DNA of 64,000 bases from Phragmitibacter flavus (GTDB lineage: Bacteria; Verrucomicrobiota; Verrucomicrobiia; Verrucomicrobiales; Verrucomicrobiaceae). Every line of letters begins with the position of its first letter. The stretch's first letter is position 1. Location of the stretch: positions 186,001-250,000 of the forward strand of contig NZ_VAUV01000003.1 of assembly GCF_005780165.1 (NCBI RefSeq). The letters run 5' to 3'. Shown here piece by piece: positions 34,036-43,804 of the stretch. The translations under genes were made by a program, and so were the position numbers. The notes beneath the pieces were generated by a model. The model saw only the letters and a program-made list of their open reading frames with translations, searched no databases and was not told the origin of the DNA.

Positions 34036-35774
34036 CGTCCTTGTCCACGCCGTATCCATCCCATCAAGGCCAGCAGCGCCGTGACTGCAGCCATCGCGAT
34101 GGAAAATACGTCGCCATGTTTCGCATAGAAAGTCATGGGCGGATTTTTCTCCAATGCCACCTCTTTGGGCAAAAACCCTTTGATGAACACACTCCCGGTG
34201 TTTGGGTCCTGAAGCTTGTCGGCCTTCGCAATTCTCCCATGGGAATCCACAAAACAACTCACCCCCGTATTGCAGGAACGGGCCATCGGACGACGCAATT
34301 CCACGCAACGAAAAATCGCATTGGCGAGATGAACCTCATTCTCGTTGCTCTGCAAGAACCACCCGTCGTTGGTCATGTTCACGATCATTTGTGGTGCGTC
34401 CCTCACAAACTTTCTGGCCAGCCTTCCCACCGTATCTTCAAAACAAATCAGCGGAATGATCTGCACTCCACCACCCGCCGGAAACTCCAACTTCAAAGGC
34501 TCCGTTGATTCCCCAAAGGCAAAATCGCTCGGCAGAATCCCCCCCAGCAATGCCTCCACCCCCGGCACTCCACGCATCGGCAGATACTCCCCAAACGGCA
34601 CCAGATGAATCTTCCGGTAGAGCTCGTGATTCTCGAAACTGCCCTGCATCAAAGCCGCTCCGTTGTAACCGGGCTCATTCGGCATCTGAATGTCGGTTCC
34701 TGTCAGCAGCGCATACTGATGATCCTCAAACAGCGCGTTGAGAAAATCGAAATGATTCGGATCATGAAACGCATAAGAAAGCGACGTCTCCGGCCAGATT
34801 ACCAAATCCGGTTTGGAAGTGATCAGACCATACCTCGTCAACTCACCCATCTCCTGATAAATCTGTTCATGGGTCCCGGGCGTCCAGCGCACCACCTGCG
34901 GGATGTTCTGCTGCACCACCAGCGTCCGCACCTTCACCGTCTCCCCCGGCTTTTCCGACAATACATTCACCCCAAAGAAAAAGTTGGCAATCACCAGAAA
35001 CGCCGCAAAGAAGAAATCCAGATGCGGACGCGCCCCCCGCTGACCCGCTTCGATGCGAAACCGCACCACCGTCGTATAACCGATGCACCCCACCAACACC
35101 GGCAGGAACGAGAGACCCGTCACCCCGACGAACTCCGCCGTTTGAATCATCGCCAGATGGTGACGCATCGCCACCCCCAGGCCATTCCAGCCAAACCCGG
35201 TGAACACCACCCCACGCAGCCACTCACAAGCCACCCACGCCGCCGCGCAAACCAGTCCACAACGAATCGAAGCAAACGACAAACTCACCCACTTGCGTCG
35301 CCCCTCATCCCTCGCCTCCTCCAACTTGGGCCTCCCAATCGTCACCGCCAACGCCCCCCAAATCCCCCAATAAACCGACAAGTAAGCGCCCAATCCTAAC
35401 ACCGCCCCCGCCCCCAACAGCTCAGGTCCCCACCCCACCCACGAATGATCCATCGCGCCATGAATCACCCTCGATGAATGCCGCACCCAAGCCAGATTCG
35501 GAATAAAAAACGCCAGCCCCGCCAGATACCCCAAGCCAAATCCCCGCCGCCAGGGTTTTTTGTCCTTGGAAGATGAAGAAGAGGCATCCCCCCACCACAA
35601 CGCAAACAACAGCGGCAGCATCCATACCCACACGACGATGCCCACATTCCAGTTCGGATACGCAAACGTCAGCGTCACCCCACTGACAACCGCTAAAAAT
35701 GGTCGGAGATATTTCAAGCCGCGTATCCTGCCCGCAAACCCACCCAAGGGCAAGCGAAGGCATCTGCCATTCAA
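34032..35774 (-). CDS. lnt: Apolipoprotein N-acyltransferase
   Basis: An inner-membrane enzyme that adds the third acyl chain to lipoproteins. The N-terminal half has several membrane segments (VVSGVTLTFAYPNWNVGIVV, LGYLAGLAFFIPNLAWV). The nitrilase-like C-terminal domain holds the triad: Glu in VIWPETS, Lys in LYRKIHLVPFGEYLP, and Cys in PLICFEDTV. It ends with a last membrane segment (VFSIAMAAVTALLALMGWI). The frame opens as far as TTG 35819, but that would overlap sufD by 41 bases; TTG 35774 lies 4 bases past the sufD stop, giving 580 residues. No ATG is near, so the exact start is uncertain. It is last in the fur-sufCBD run, and overlaps the converging cytochrome gene by 4 bases. Confidence 0.9.
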   Translation of the reverse strand: MNGRCLRLPLGGFAGRIRGLKYLRPFLAVVSGVTLTFAYPNWNVGIVVWVWMLPLLFALWWGDASSSSSKDKKPWRRGFGLGYLAGLAFFIPNLAWVRHSSRVIHGAMDHSWVGWGPELLGAGAVLGLGAYLSVYWGIWGALAVTIGRPKLEEARDEGRRKWVSLSFASIRCGLVCAAAWVACEWLRGVVFTGFGWNGLGVAMRHHLAMIQTAEFVGVTGLSFLPVLVGCIGYTTVVRFRIEAGQRGARPHLDFFFAAFLVIANFFFGVNVLSEKPGETVKVRTLVVQQNIPQVVRWTPGTHEQIYQEMGELTRYGLITSKPDLVIWPETSLSYAFHDPNHFDFLNALFEDHQYALLTGTDIQMPNEPGYNGAALMQGSFENHELYRKIHLVPFGEYLPMRGVPGVEALLGGILPSDFAFGESTEPLKLEFPAGGGVQIIPLICFEDTVGRLARKFVRDAPQMIVNMTNDGWFLQSNENEVHLANAIFRCVELRRPMARSCNTGVSCFVDSHGRIAKADKLQDPNTGSVFIKGFLPKEVALEKNPPMTFYAKHGDVFSIAMAAVTALLALMGWIRRGQGR

Positions 35775-35778
35775 GCCT

Positions 35779-37098
35779 TCAACCGTGCTTCGCCTCAATG
35801 CGCCGATCCAGATCTTCAATCAACGCTTCATCACCGAGACGGGAAATCACATCTTCAAGGAAACCCAGCTCGATCAACCGGCGCGATTCACGATCCGCAA
35901 TGCCGCGCGCTTTGAGATAAAACAACTCATCCTCGCTGATCGGGGCGCTGGTGGCACCGTGACTGCACTTCACCTGATCCGCATTGATCTCCAGACCGGG
36001 CATTGACACCGCCTCACACTCTTCGCTGTTCAACAAGTTGCGACATTTCTGGTAGGCATCGGTGTAATGCGCACCTTCCGCCACCTGTATCAGTCCCGAA
36101 AAAATCGAGCGGGAATTATCAGCCAGAGAATTTTTGTAAAGCAGATCACTGAAGCTGTGTGGGGCCAAATGATTCTGCAACGTGCGCATGTCGACCACCT
36201 GGTCATTCACCGGGAGAGTCACTGCAAACATCTCGCTGCGCGAATGTTCACCCACCAGATCACTGACGCTTTCGCTGCGCGCAAACGCCGCGCCGAGCTG
36301 CAATTGAAGCGCCTGCACTTCAGCATTCTTGCCCACCGACGTCGATGAGATATGCAGCGCATTGGCTTTGTCCGCCATCTCCTGAACATTGATATACTGA
36401 ATGCGGCTGCTTGGTCCGGCCACCAGATCGGCCACCGCAATGCTCTGCGCATGTTCCTGATTCAATGAGCCGTGATGATCCACCACCGTGACACGCGACT
36501 GTTCACCTGCCACAATCAACGTATGCGGGAAAGTCACGGCATTCTCACCACTGACCCAATGATAGATTTCAATCGGAAGTTCCTGCACCGTGTTTTTGGG
36601 AACCAAAACCACCGCCCCGGCCTTCACATGAGCCAGATGCAGCGCCGCAAACTTGGTTGAACCAAGAGCCGATTCACGCTTCATCAAATACTGCTCCAGG
36701 ACATCCCCATGCGTGCGCAGCGCTTCCGCAAATGGAAGGCATTGCACACCAAGCGCCAAAGCGTCGGCCGAAGCATGAACAAGACGATCATTGAGAAACA
36801 CCAGCTTGGCTCCCAATTTGGAAATCCCTTGCGAGAGCAATACCGCACGCTGCTGATCTTCAGCACCGGCCTCTTTCGCCAGATGCAACCCATCAAGCTG
36901 AATGCGCCGGGCATTCGAGTAACGCCAGGTCTCCGTCTTCGCGGCAGGCACGGGTGTCGCCAGATACACCTCCCAAGCACTGCGCACCCGCTGCTGGAAC
37001 CAGACAGGGGCTTCATTAAGTCGATTAAAATCCGGCTCCAGGTGCAGCTGATCGGCGGATGAAGGAGTTTCCGGTTGTGGCTCGGTAACGGTGGACAT
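35779..37098 (-). CDS. sufD: Fe-S cluster assembly protein SufD
   Basis: A 439-residue subunit of the SufBCD scaffold. The C-terminal SufBD core shows the family blocks HGSLNQEHAQSIAVADLVAG, then LAPHSFSDLLYKNSLADNSR, then CSHGATSAPISEDELFYLKA and RGIADRESRRLIELGF. ATG 37098 (MSTVTEPQPETP) is chosen over TTG 37113. SufB starts upstream and its stop lies 78 bases before. SufD pairs with SufB and with the ATPase SufC to build clusters for transfer to apoproteins. Confidence 0.94.
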   Translation of the reverse strand: MSTVTEPQPETPSSADQLHLEPDFNRLNEAPVWFQQRVRSAWEVYLATPVPAAKTETWRYSNARRIQLDGLHLAKEAGAEDQQRAVLLSQGISKLGAKLVFLNDRLVHASADALALGVQCLPFAEALRTHGDVLEQYLMKRESALGSTKFAALHLAHVKAGAVVLVPKNTVQELPIEIYHWVSGENAVTFPHTLIVAGEQSRVTVVDHHGSLNQEHAQSIAVADLVAGPSSRIQYINVQEMADKANALHISSTSVGKNAEVQALQLQLGAAFARSESVSDLVGEHSRSEMFAVTLPVNDQVVDMRTLQNHLAPHSFSDLLYKNSLADNSRSIFSGLIQVAEGAHYTDAYQKCRNLLNSEECEAVSMPGLEINADQVKCSHGATSAPISEDELFYLKARGIADRESRRLIELGFLEDVISRLGDEALIEDLDRRIEAKHG

Positions 37099-37176
37099 GT
37101 AAGAGGGAGGCAAAAAAGATAAATGGGTCAGATGTTATGAACTAGCACGGCACGCAGGCAAGCAGGATGGGGTTGG

Positions 37177-38592
37177 TTAACCAACGGAACCTTCCATCTC
37201 CAGATCAATCAGTCGCTTCAGCTCCACGCTGTATTCCATCGGGAATTCGCGCACCAGATCGTTGATGAAACCATTGACGCTAAGGCTCATCGCCTCCGCT
37301 TCACTAAGTCCACGCTGCTGCATGTAAAAGATCTGCTCGGAACTTACCTGGCTGACGCTCGCTTCATGCTGCGTCGCGTGTTGGTTGCCCTTCACATTGA
37401 TCGCCGGATAGGTATCCGTGCGGCTGCTGGTGTTGATCAACAAGGCATCACACTCGGTGTTGTTCTTGCAACCCTTCAGGTGTTTGGGGATCTGCACCAA
37501 TCCACGATAAGTGGCACGACCTTCACCAATCGAAATGGATTTGGAAATGATGTTGCTCGTCGTGTCATCCGCCGCATGCACCATCTTGGCACCGGTGTCC
37601 TGATGCTGACCACTGTTCGCGAGGGCGATGCTGATCACTTCGCCACGCGCACGTTTGCCTTTCATGATCACGCCGGGATACTTCATCGTCAGCCGGCTGC
37701 CGATGTTGCAATCAATCCAGCGCACTTCCGCATCTTCCATGGCGATGCCACGTTTGGTCACCAGGTTAAACACGTTGCTGCTCCAGTTTTGCACCGTCAC
37801 GTATTGGATCTTGGCACCTTTCAAGGCCACCAACTCCACCACCGCGCTGTGCAAGGTTGAAGTCTCAAACTTCGGTGCCGTGCAACCTTCCATATACATC
37901 ACTTCAGCCCCTTCATCGGCGATGATGAGCGTGCGCTCAAACTGACCGAACTGTTCGGAGTTGATGCGGAAATAAGCCTGTAAAGGATGTTTCACTTTCA
38001 CGCCCTTCGGAATGTAAATGAACGACCCACCGGAAAACACTGCGCTGTTCAACGCGCTGAATTTGTTGTCGCTGGAGGGGATCACTTTCCCGAACCAGGG
38101 CCGGAAAATTTCTGGATACTTCGCCAGGCCTTCAGCACTATTGACGAAGATAACGCCCTGCTCTTCCACTGCCGCCTTGATGTTGGAGTAAGCCGCCTCG
38201 GAGTCGTATTGAGCTTCCACGCCAGCAAGGAACTTGCGCTCCTGCTCAGGAATCCCCAAACGGTCGAAGGTGCGCTTCACATCTTCAGGCACGTCATCCC
38301 AACTGCGCTTCGGCTTTTCACCGGAGGACAGGTAATAACGGAACTCATCAAACTTGATGTTCTCCAAGTCCTTGGTCGCCCAATGCGTCGGCATCGGTTT
38401 GGAGTTGAAAATCTCCAGCCCCTTTTTGCGAAATTCACGCACCCAGTCAGGATCGTTTTTGACGTCGGCAATGTAGTCGACCGTCTTTTCGCCCACGCCG
38501 AATCCGGCGTCATACTTGTGCACCTCGGGAAAATAAAAATCCCCAACGGAGTCGACCTTGATGTCGGCGATTTCTTCTTCTTCAGTAGTCAT
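37177..38592 (-). CDS. sufB: Fe-S cluster assembly scaffold protein SufB
   Basis: A 471-residue SufB, the usual length. The start [20 protein letters not shown] agrees with ATG 38592. Conserved blocks include [20 protein letters not shown], then [20 protein letters not shown], then [20 protein letters not shown], and the C-terminal [20 protein letters not shown] holding a conserved cysteine. In the scaffold SufB carries the nascent cluster. sufC ends 25 bases upstream. Codon use here is more balanced than in the surrounding long C-rich genes, as expected for a well-expressed housekeeping gene. Confidence 0.96.
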   Translation of the reverse strand: MTTEEEEIADIKVDSVGDFYFPEVHKYDAGFGVGEKTVDYIADVKNDPDWVREFRKKGLEIFNSKPMPTHWATKDLENIKFDEFRYYLSSGEKPKRSWDDVPEDVKRTFDRLGIPEQERKFLAGVEAQYDSEAAYSNIKAAVEEQGVIFVNSAEGLAKYPEIFRPWFGKVIPSSDNKFSALNSAVFSGGSFIYIPKGVKVKHPLQAYFRINSEQFGQFERTLIIADEGAEVMYMEGCTAPKFETSTLHSAVVELVALKGAKIQYVTVQNWSSNVFNLVTKRGIAMEDAEVRWIDCNIGSRLTMKYPGVIMKGKRARGEVISIALANSGQHQDTGAKMVHAADDTTSNIISKSISIGEGRATYRGLVQIPKHLKGCKNNTECDALLINTSSRTDTYPAINVKGNQHATQHEASVSQVSSEQIFYMQQRGLSEAEAMSLSVNGFINDLVREFPMEYSVELKRLIDLEMEGSVG

Positions 38593-38617
38593 GATCGTAT
38601 CCAGTTAAGTTTCTATC

Positions 38618-39376
38618 TCAGGCCACCGCAGCGGCCAGCTCTTCGCGAGCCCATTCGTATCCTTTGGCTTCCAGTTCGAGCGCCAGTTCCGGTCCACCGC
38701 TGTGCACAATGCGACCGTCCACCATCACGTGAACGATGTCGGGTTTGATGTAATCCAGCAGACGCTGGTAATGGGTGATGACAAGGAATCCACGTTCCTC
38801 AGAACGCATCGCATTTACCCCGCGTGAAACCACTTTCAGCGCATCAATGTCGAGTCCGGAATCGGTCTCATCCATCACCACATACTTGGGTTCCAGCATC
38901 ATCATTTGCAAAATTTCGTTGCGCTTTTTCTCACCGCCGGAGAATCCTTCATTCACACTGCGGGAGGTAAACGAGCGGTTCATTTCCAACTGATCCATGC
39001 GCTGATAAAGTTTCTTGTAATAACCCACCGCATCCAATTCATCGCCCTTTGGCAAACGCGCCTGCAGCGCCGCACGGATGAAGTTCGCATTGCTGACACC
39101 TGGGATCTCAAACGGATATTGAAACGCCAGAAACAATCCGGCACGTGACCGCTCATCAACTTCCATCTCCAAGATATCGACTCCATCCATCGTGATGCTG
39201 CCACTGTTCACTTCATAATCTTCATGCCCGCAAAGAACTTTGCTCAAGGTGCTTTTGCCGGAACCGTTTGGCCCCATGATGGCGTGAACTTCGCCGGGTT
39301 TCACTTCAAGGGTAAATCCGCGCAGAATTTCGCGGCCAGGGATGCTTGCGTGCAGGTTGTCGATTTTAAGACTCAT
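38618..39376 (-). CDS. sufC: SufBCD complex ATPase SufC
   Basis: A 252-residue ABC-type ATPase. ATG 39376 begins [18 protein letters not shown]; the frame is open further upstream (to 39472) but into the fur gene. Walker A is [12 protein letters not shown], the signature motif is [14 protein letters not shown], and Walker [14 protein letters not shown]. The D-loop region and the final [20 protein letters not shown] match SufC. It dimerises on SufB and SufD and drives cluster assembly. It is the first structural gene of the suf run, 43 bases past the fur stop. Confidence 0.96.
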   Translation of the reverse strand: MSLKIDNLHASIPGREILRGFTLEVKPGEVHAIMGPNGSGKSTLSKVLCGHEDYEVNSGSITMDGVDILEMEVDERSRAGLFLAFQYPFEIPGVSNANFIRAALQARLPKGDELDAVGYYKKLYQRMDQLEMNRSFTSRSVNEGFSGGEKKRNEILQMMMLEPKYVVMDETDSGLDIDALKVVSRGVNAMRSEERGFLVITHYQRLLDYIKPDIVHVMVDGRIVHSGGPELALELEAKGYEWAREELAAAVA

Positions 39377-39419
39377 GGTATGGGAAAGAGATAAAGAAAG
39401 AAAAGGAGAGTTGAGCGAA

Positions 39420-39854
39420 CTAGGCGTGGGTTTTTTTGGTGCATTCAGGACAGCGACCACGGATCGCCACATCGAGACCGGTCACCGTCACGCCTTCAGG
39501 CAGACGCCAAAGTTTTTTGGCCTCAATGACCTCCATCGGCGGTGCATCAATCACCAGCCCGCAGCCCTCACAATGGAAATGCACATGCTCCTGAAGGTTT
39601 GCGCAAAACCGCGAGGAAGCCCGCTCAATGTTGACCTGACGGATCAGTGCATGCTCCGTCAGCGTCTCCAAACAATTGTAAACCGTCGCCAGCGAAATGC
39701 CCGGGATGCGCTCTTTGGCCCGCATAAAAACTTCGATGGCCGTGGGATGATCGCAGGACTCCTGCAAGACATCCAGCACCTGTCGCCGCTGCGGCGTCAT
39801 GCGTAGATCAGCCGGCATCGCAGTCTCGTGAGAGGTAGGATCGTTGAGTTTCAT
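39420..39854 (-). CDS. Fur-family metal/iron-responsive transcriptional regulator
   Basis: A 144-residue Fur-family repressor. The winged-helix part ([20 protein letters not shown] and [16 protein letters not shown]) is followed by the dimerisation part with metal ligands: [10 protein letters not shown] (one CxxC pair) and CPEC at the end (a second CxxC pair), the structural zinc site of the family. ATG 39854 is chosen ([11 protein letters not shown]). It heads the suf operon (sufC begins 43 bases downstream), so iron or iron-sulphur status likely controls it. Whether it is Fur, PerR or another subtype is not decidable by eye. A candidate self-operator lies just upstream, at 39915-39925. Confidence 0.88.
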   Translation of the reverse strand: MKLNDPTSHETAMPADLRMTPQRRQVLDVLQESCDHPTAIEVFMRAKERIPGISLATVYNCLETLTEHALIRQVNIERASSRFCANLQEHVHFHCEGCGLVIDAPPMEVIEAKKLWRLPEGVTVTGLDVAIRGRCPECTKKTHA

Positions 39855-39887
39855 GTGAGTGAGGAATGGTGGAAGCCTGAGCCCCTC

Positions 39888-39915
39888 ACTATAAAACGAT
39901 TCAGAAGACAATCAA
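39888..39915 (-). promoter_or_regulatory. Candidate promoter of the fur-suf operon
   Basis: Read on the minus strand, a -35 hexamer TTGATT (39910-39915) is followed after 16 bases by a -10 hexamer TATAGT (39888-39893), about 34 bases upstream of the fur start codon. Both hexamers are close to the sigma-70 consensus and sit where the operon needs them. Confidence 0.5.
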
Positions 39916-39925
39916 GAATGATTCT
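39915..39925. promoter_or_regulatory. Short inverted repeat next to the fur promoter, possible operator
   Basis: The sequence AGAATGATTCT is an inverted repeat with 5-base arms about one central base. It abuts the candidate -35 box of the fur-suf operon, which is where an autoregulating Fur-family repressor would bind. It is short, and resembles but does not match the classic Fur box. Confidence 0.35.
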
Positions 39926-40021
39926 AAATCTAATCTCTGCAAATAATCTCACTTTCCCAAGCCCCTCCCGCGAATTTCAAATTCCCAATCCCCCTGTTCC
40001 CGCTATGCTCACCCCCAAATC

Positions 40022-40822
40022 ATGAAACTTGGACTCATCGGCTGTGGAAAAATGGGCTCGGCATTGCTAAACGGCGTGCTCGCAGCCGGATTGGTCAAAC
40101 CTGAAGATGTGCTCATCTGCGACGCCTACGCGACCGCCGCCATGCAGCTCAAAAATCGGCATCCTTCCCTTATCGTCGTTTCCGACGCCGCCGAACTCGC
40201 CCCCCAGGCCGACGTCGTCATCCTCGCCGTCAAACCCAAGGACATCCGTCCCCTTCTCGAAAACTGCGCCTCCCTCAAAAAATCCCCTCTCTGGCTCTCC
40301 ATCGCCGCCGGTATCACCCTTAAACAACTGCAGGACTGGTCCGGTCCCAAAGCCCGCGTCATTCGCTCCATGCCCAACACCCCCGCGCAAATCGGCAAAG
40401 GTTACAGCGCGTTCGCCAAAGGCAGCACCGCGACCGACTCCGACGCCCAGATCGCCCGCGACCTCCTCGGTGCCGTCGGCCTCGTCGATGAAGTGCCCGA
40501 ATACCTCCTCGATTCCATCACCGGCCTCAGCGGCAGCGGCCCCGCCTACGTCTTCACCATCATCGAAGCCCTCGCCGATGGCGGCGTCCTCATGGGCCTG
40601 CCCCGCGACGCCGCCTTGCGCGCCGCCGCCCAAACCGTTGTCGGTGCCGCCCAGATGGTCATCGACACCGCCCAGCACCCGGCATCCTTGCGTGACGCCG
40701 TCACCAGTCCCGGCGGCACCACCATCGCCGGCCTCGAACAACTCGAAAAACACGGCCTCCGCAACGCCCTCCTCCAAGCCGTCCGCAAAGCCACCGAACG
40801 CAGCCGCGAACTCGCCGGCTAA
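40022..40822 (+). CDS. proC: Pyrroline-5-carboxylate reductase
   Basis: A 266-residue enzyme that reduces pyrroline-5-carboxylate to proline with NAD(P)H. The N-terminal Rossmann motif is LGLIGCGKMGSALLNG, and the C-terminal signature is AVTSPGGTTIAGLEQLEKHG, both close to the family pattern. The middle block DSITGLSGSGPAYVFTIIEA is also characteristic. The length is normal. ATG 40022 fits the start of the Rossmann strand. It is divergent from fur and followed within 8 bases by a copy of the palindromic repeat, which may terminate it. Confidence 0.96.
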   Translation: MKLGLIGCGKMGSALLNGVLAAGLVKPEDVLICDAYATAAMQLKNRHPSLIVVSDAAELAPQADVVILAVKPKDIRPLLENCASLKKSPLWLSIAAGITLKQLQDWSGPKARVIRSMPNTPAQIGKGYSAFAKGSTATDSDAQIARDLLGAVGLVDEVPEYLLDSITGLSGSGPAYVFTIIEALADGGVLMGLPRDAALRAAAQTVVGAAQMVIDTAQHPASLRDAVTSPGGTTIAGLEQLEKHGLRNALLQAVRKATERSRELAG

Positions 40823-40829
40823 AATAAAA

Positions 40830-40853
40830 GTAGAAGGCCCGTCCCGGGCCTTT
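40830..40853 (+). repeat. Palindromic repeat, copy 2 (left arm only)
   Basis: The unit GTAGAAGGCCCGTCCCGGGC and its following CTTT is the same as the left arm of the repeats at 18461 and 58147, but the right arm is missing here. It lies 7 bases past the proC stop. The remaining GGCCCGTCCCGGGCC is itself nearly palindromic and could still form a small hairpin. Confidence 0.65.
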
Positions 40854-40877
40854 CATTTCCTCTCTCCATCCAAGGTC

Positions 40878-42218
40878 ATGTCCGACCTGCTCGCCAGCAT
40901 CGAAGCCGAAAAGCATCGTGATCGCCAACGCTGGCGCTGGTTCATCATCACCACCGCCATCGGGCTGCTCGTCACTCTTGCCTACGCCTTCCTGCACGAC
41001 GACCCCCCTCCCGACGACGCAGCCATCACCCCCACCTTCACCCCCGGCGGCGGCCCCCAAAACCCCCTCATCCGCTTCATCGAAGGATCCGAGTCACTGT
41101 TAGTCGACTCGGAAATCTCATTTGAGGCCCTCGCTCTCACCATAGGCACTGAAGACGAACAAAAACGCCACCTCGCCAAGAACACCGCCTTTATCAACGC
41201 TTGGGACAATCTCATGTTGAGTGATCCCGCCACTTGGCGCTCTCCACTCCAGTTTAGTAGCCTGCAAAGCACCACCGAAAGCGATAACACCTTCCTCATT
41301 CGATTGCAGGATATTTCCCGTCTCATCCGCATGAAAGGTCATCTCCTGATTCGTCAAGGTGACCACGTCCAAGCCACCAATCTAGCCCAGCAACTCATCC
41401 GCTTCGGCAAAGGCATCACACAAACACAAGGTGGCATCATGTATTGGTTGGTCGGCATAACCCAACAACACTTGGGACTTCAACTTTTGGAGCACAGCCT
41501 TGCCACGTGCTCCGATCCACAACCACTACGCGCTGCAAATGACTTCCTTCAAGTTCTCGAACCCTCAGTTCAAGATCTCCAGCTATCGCTGAAAATCTCC
41601 CACCTTGATACAAAATCAATGTTGGACCTCTTCCTCGCCCAAAACGCCAATTCACATTGGCAATTAAGAAAAAATCGCACCCTCCGCTTCGAACTCTCTC
41701 TTCTCCACCCCTTTCTCGATGCACTTAACGAAAGTGGCCCGGCCATATTAGCCGCCCAACAGCATTATCGTCAGGCTACTGAAGACTGGGATGAACAACC
41801 ATGGTTCTCTCGTTTCAACCCCAACGCCACAGGCTATGGACGTTCGATGTTTAACATTGCCGCAATAGACCGAGTCGGCACCGGAGCCCTGCACTCGATG
41901 ACCTATTTTCGCATCACCCGCCTCATGCTCGCTATACGCCGCCACGAACTCGACCACCAAAAACTTCCCTCTTCCCTCACCGAACTGATCCCCGCCTACA
42001 TTCCTCAAATTCCCCTCGACCCCTTTGACAACCAGCCACTGCGCTGGAACCCCATCACCCAACGTATCTACAGCATCTCAGCCGACCAAGCCGATAACAA
42101 CGGCTCTTTCAAACAGCCCCTCGCCTTTAAAGGCCCCGACTTCGGCATGTTTTACTGGTGGGGAGCCGAAGCCATCGCGTTTCGCCAAAAAACATTTACT
42201 CCACGTTCCAACCCCTGA
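40878..42218 (+). CDS. Conserved-looking membrane-anchored protein of unknown function
   Basis: A 446-residue protein. ATG 40878 gives a short charged head (MSDLLASIEAEKHRDRQRWR) and one membrane segment (WFIITTAIGLLVTLAYAFLH), then a Pro/Asp-rich linker and a largely helical body facing outside the cytoplasm. The last 100 residues (RITRLMLAIRRHELDHQKLP, then SSLTELIPAYIPQIPLDPFD, then NQPLRWNPITQRIYSI) resemble the end of many PVC membrane proteins of unknown function. The middle is less C-rich than the genes downstream, so it may evolve at a different rate. The frame is open upstream to 40107 through proC antisense-free reading, but that part is not a protein. No function is assigned. Confidence 0.65.
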   Translation: MSDLLASIEAEKHRDRQRWRWFIITTAIGLLVTLAYAFLHDDPPPDDAAITPTFTPGGGPQNPLIRFIEGSESLLVDSEISFEALALTIGTEDEQKRHLAKNTAFINAWDNLMLSDPATWRSPLQFSSLQSTTESDNTFLIRLQDISRLIRMKGHLLIRQGDHVQATNLAQQLIRFGKGITQTQGGIMYWLVGITQQHLGLQLLEHSLATCSDPQPLRAANDFLQVLEPSVQDLQLSLKISHLDTKSMLDLFLAQNANSHWQLRKNRTLRFELSLLHPFLDALNESGPAILAAQQHYRQATEDWDEQPWFSRFNPNATGYGRSMFNIAAIDRVGTGALHSMTYFRITRLMLAIRRHELDHQKLPSSLTELIPAYIPQIPLDPFDNQPLRWNPITQRIYSISADQADNNGSFKQPLAFKGPDFGMFYWWGAEAIAFRQKTFTPRSNP

Positions 42219-42259
42219 CACGCACATCCCCCCACCCCAGCCCGCACGTATCACCCCTG

Positions 42260-43804
42260 ATGCACACCCAAACCATCTGGGTCCTCGGCGATCAACTCTC
42301 GCCCAACAACGCCGCCCTCACCGCCGCCGATCCCGCATCGGCCGTGGTGCTCATGATCGAATCCAAAGCCCGCGGAGCCCTTCGACACTATCACAAAAAG
42401 AAGCTCCTCCTCGTCTACTCCGCCATGCGCCATTTCGCCAACGATCTGCGTCAGGCCGGATGGACCGTCGACTACCACCTTCTCACCGACACCCCCGACT
42501 TCGAATCCGGCCTCAAACGCCACCTCGAAACCCATCACCCCACCTCCATCCAGCTCACCGAACCCAACTCCTTCATCGAAACCACCGCCCTCAAAAAACT
42601 CGCACGCAAACTCAACACCGACCTCACCCTCCTCCCCACCCAACAATTCCTCTGCCCTCGCGCCGACTTCCTCGCCTGGGCCAGCCCACGCAAACGCCTG
42701 CTCATGGAGGATCACTACCGCCGCCTGCGCAAACAAACCTGCTACCTCATGCAGAAAAATGGCGAACCCGTCGGCGGCCAGTGGAACTTCGATCACGACA
42801 ATCGCAAAACCTTCTCCGACTGGCACAAAGCCGGACGCCCCACCACCCCCATCCCCGCCCTCAAACCCGACACCATCACCCGCGAAGTCGCCGCGCTCAT
42901 CGACACCGAATTCGCCGACAACCCCGGCACCACCGAAAATTTCTCCCTCCCCGTCGACCGCCACCACGCTCTGAAGTGGCTCGACAACTTCATCACCCAC
43001 CGCCTCCCCACCTTCGGCGACTACGAAGACCTCATGGTCAGCACCGAACCCGTCCTCTTCCACTCCCTCATCTCCCCCCTCATCAACCTCGGCCTCCTCA
43101 CCCCCCAGGAATGCGCCGAAAAAGCCATCACCGCTTATGAAAACGGCCACGCCCCCCTCCCCGCCGTCGAAGGTTTCGTCCGCCAGATCATCGGCTGGCG
43201 CGAATACATCAACGGCATCTACTGGCTGCGCGGACCAGACTACGCCAAAGAAAACGCCCTCCACGCCCACCGCCCCCTCCCCGACTGGTTCTACCACGGC
43301 AACGTCCCCATGAGCTGCCTCAACCACGTCCTCCATCAAGTCATCGACACCGGCTGGAACCACCACATCCAGCGCCTCATGATCCTCGGCAACTTCTGCC
43401 TCCTCGCAGGAATCCGCCCCGACCAAACCCTGCGTTGGTTCACCGAAATGTATGTCGACGCCAACGAATGGGTCATGGCCGCCAATGTCGTCGGCATGAT
43501 CTGCCACGCCGATGGCGGACTCATCACCACCAAACCCTACGCCGCAGGCTCTGCTTACATCAACCGCATGAGCGATTATTGCCCCTCCTGCCAGTTCGAC
43601 CCCAAACTCAAAACCGGCCCCCAAGCCTGCCCCTTCAACTACCTCTACTGGAATTTCTACGACCAACACGCCGACCGCTTCAACAACAACCCCCGCACCA
43701 GCATGCCCGTCAAAAACTGGCTCAAACGCCCCCCAAAAGACCAGCAGGCCGTGCGCGACTCCGCCACCACCTTCCTCAAAACCTGGGTCCCTGTCCCCGA
43801 ATGA
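42260..43804 (+). CDS. FeS-BCP-type photolyase (prokaryotic (6-4) photolyase-like, cryptochrome/photolyase-related)
   Basis: A 514-residue flavoprotein related to deoxyribodipyrimidine photolyase. ATG 42260 begins MHTQTIWVLGDQLSPNNAAL, the start of the antenna domain. The C-terminal catalytic domain carries EGFVRQIIGWREYINGIYWL and HHIQRLMILGNFCLLAGIRP, typical of the iron-sulphur group, and cysteines in ICHADGG (residue about 414), CPSCQFDPK and ACPFNYLYW that should hold a 4Fe-4S cluster. This group repairs (6-4) photoproducts or acts as a light sensor. It starts a plus-strand repair run: its stop overlaps the helicase start (ATGA). Confidence 0.88.
   Translation: MHTQTIWVLGDQLSPNNAALTAADPASAVVLMIESKARGALRHYHKKKLLLVYSAMRHFANDLRQAGWTVDYHLLTDTPDFESGLKRHLETHHPTSIQLTEPNSFIETTALKKLARKLNTDLTLLPTQQFLCPRADFLAWASPRKRLLMEDHYRRLRKQTCYLMQKNGEPVGGQWNFDHDNRKTFSDWHKAGRPTTPIPALKPDTITREVAALIDTEFADNPGTTENFSLPVDRHHALKWLDNFITHRLPTFGDYEDLMVSTEPVLFHSLISPLINLGLLTPQECAEKAITAYENGHAPLPAVEGFVRQIIGWREYINGIYWLRGPDYAKENALHAHRPLPDWFYHGNVPMSCLNHVLHQVIDTGWNHHIQRLMILGNFCLLAGIRPDQTLRWFTEMYVDANEWVMAANVVGMICHADGGLITTKPYAAGSAYINRMSDYCPSCQFDPKLKTGPQACPFNYLYWNFYDQHADRFNNNPRTSMPVKNWLKRPPKDQQAVRDSATTFLKTWVPVPE

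Noticed and set aside
42251-43669. A 472-codon open frame on the minus strand across the photolyase gene
   Set aside because: It is antisense to a well-supported gene and is rich in Gly, Val, Glu and Asp, the reverse image of a C-rich coding strand. No domain or start signal is visible.
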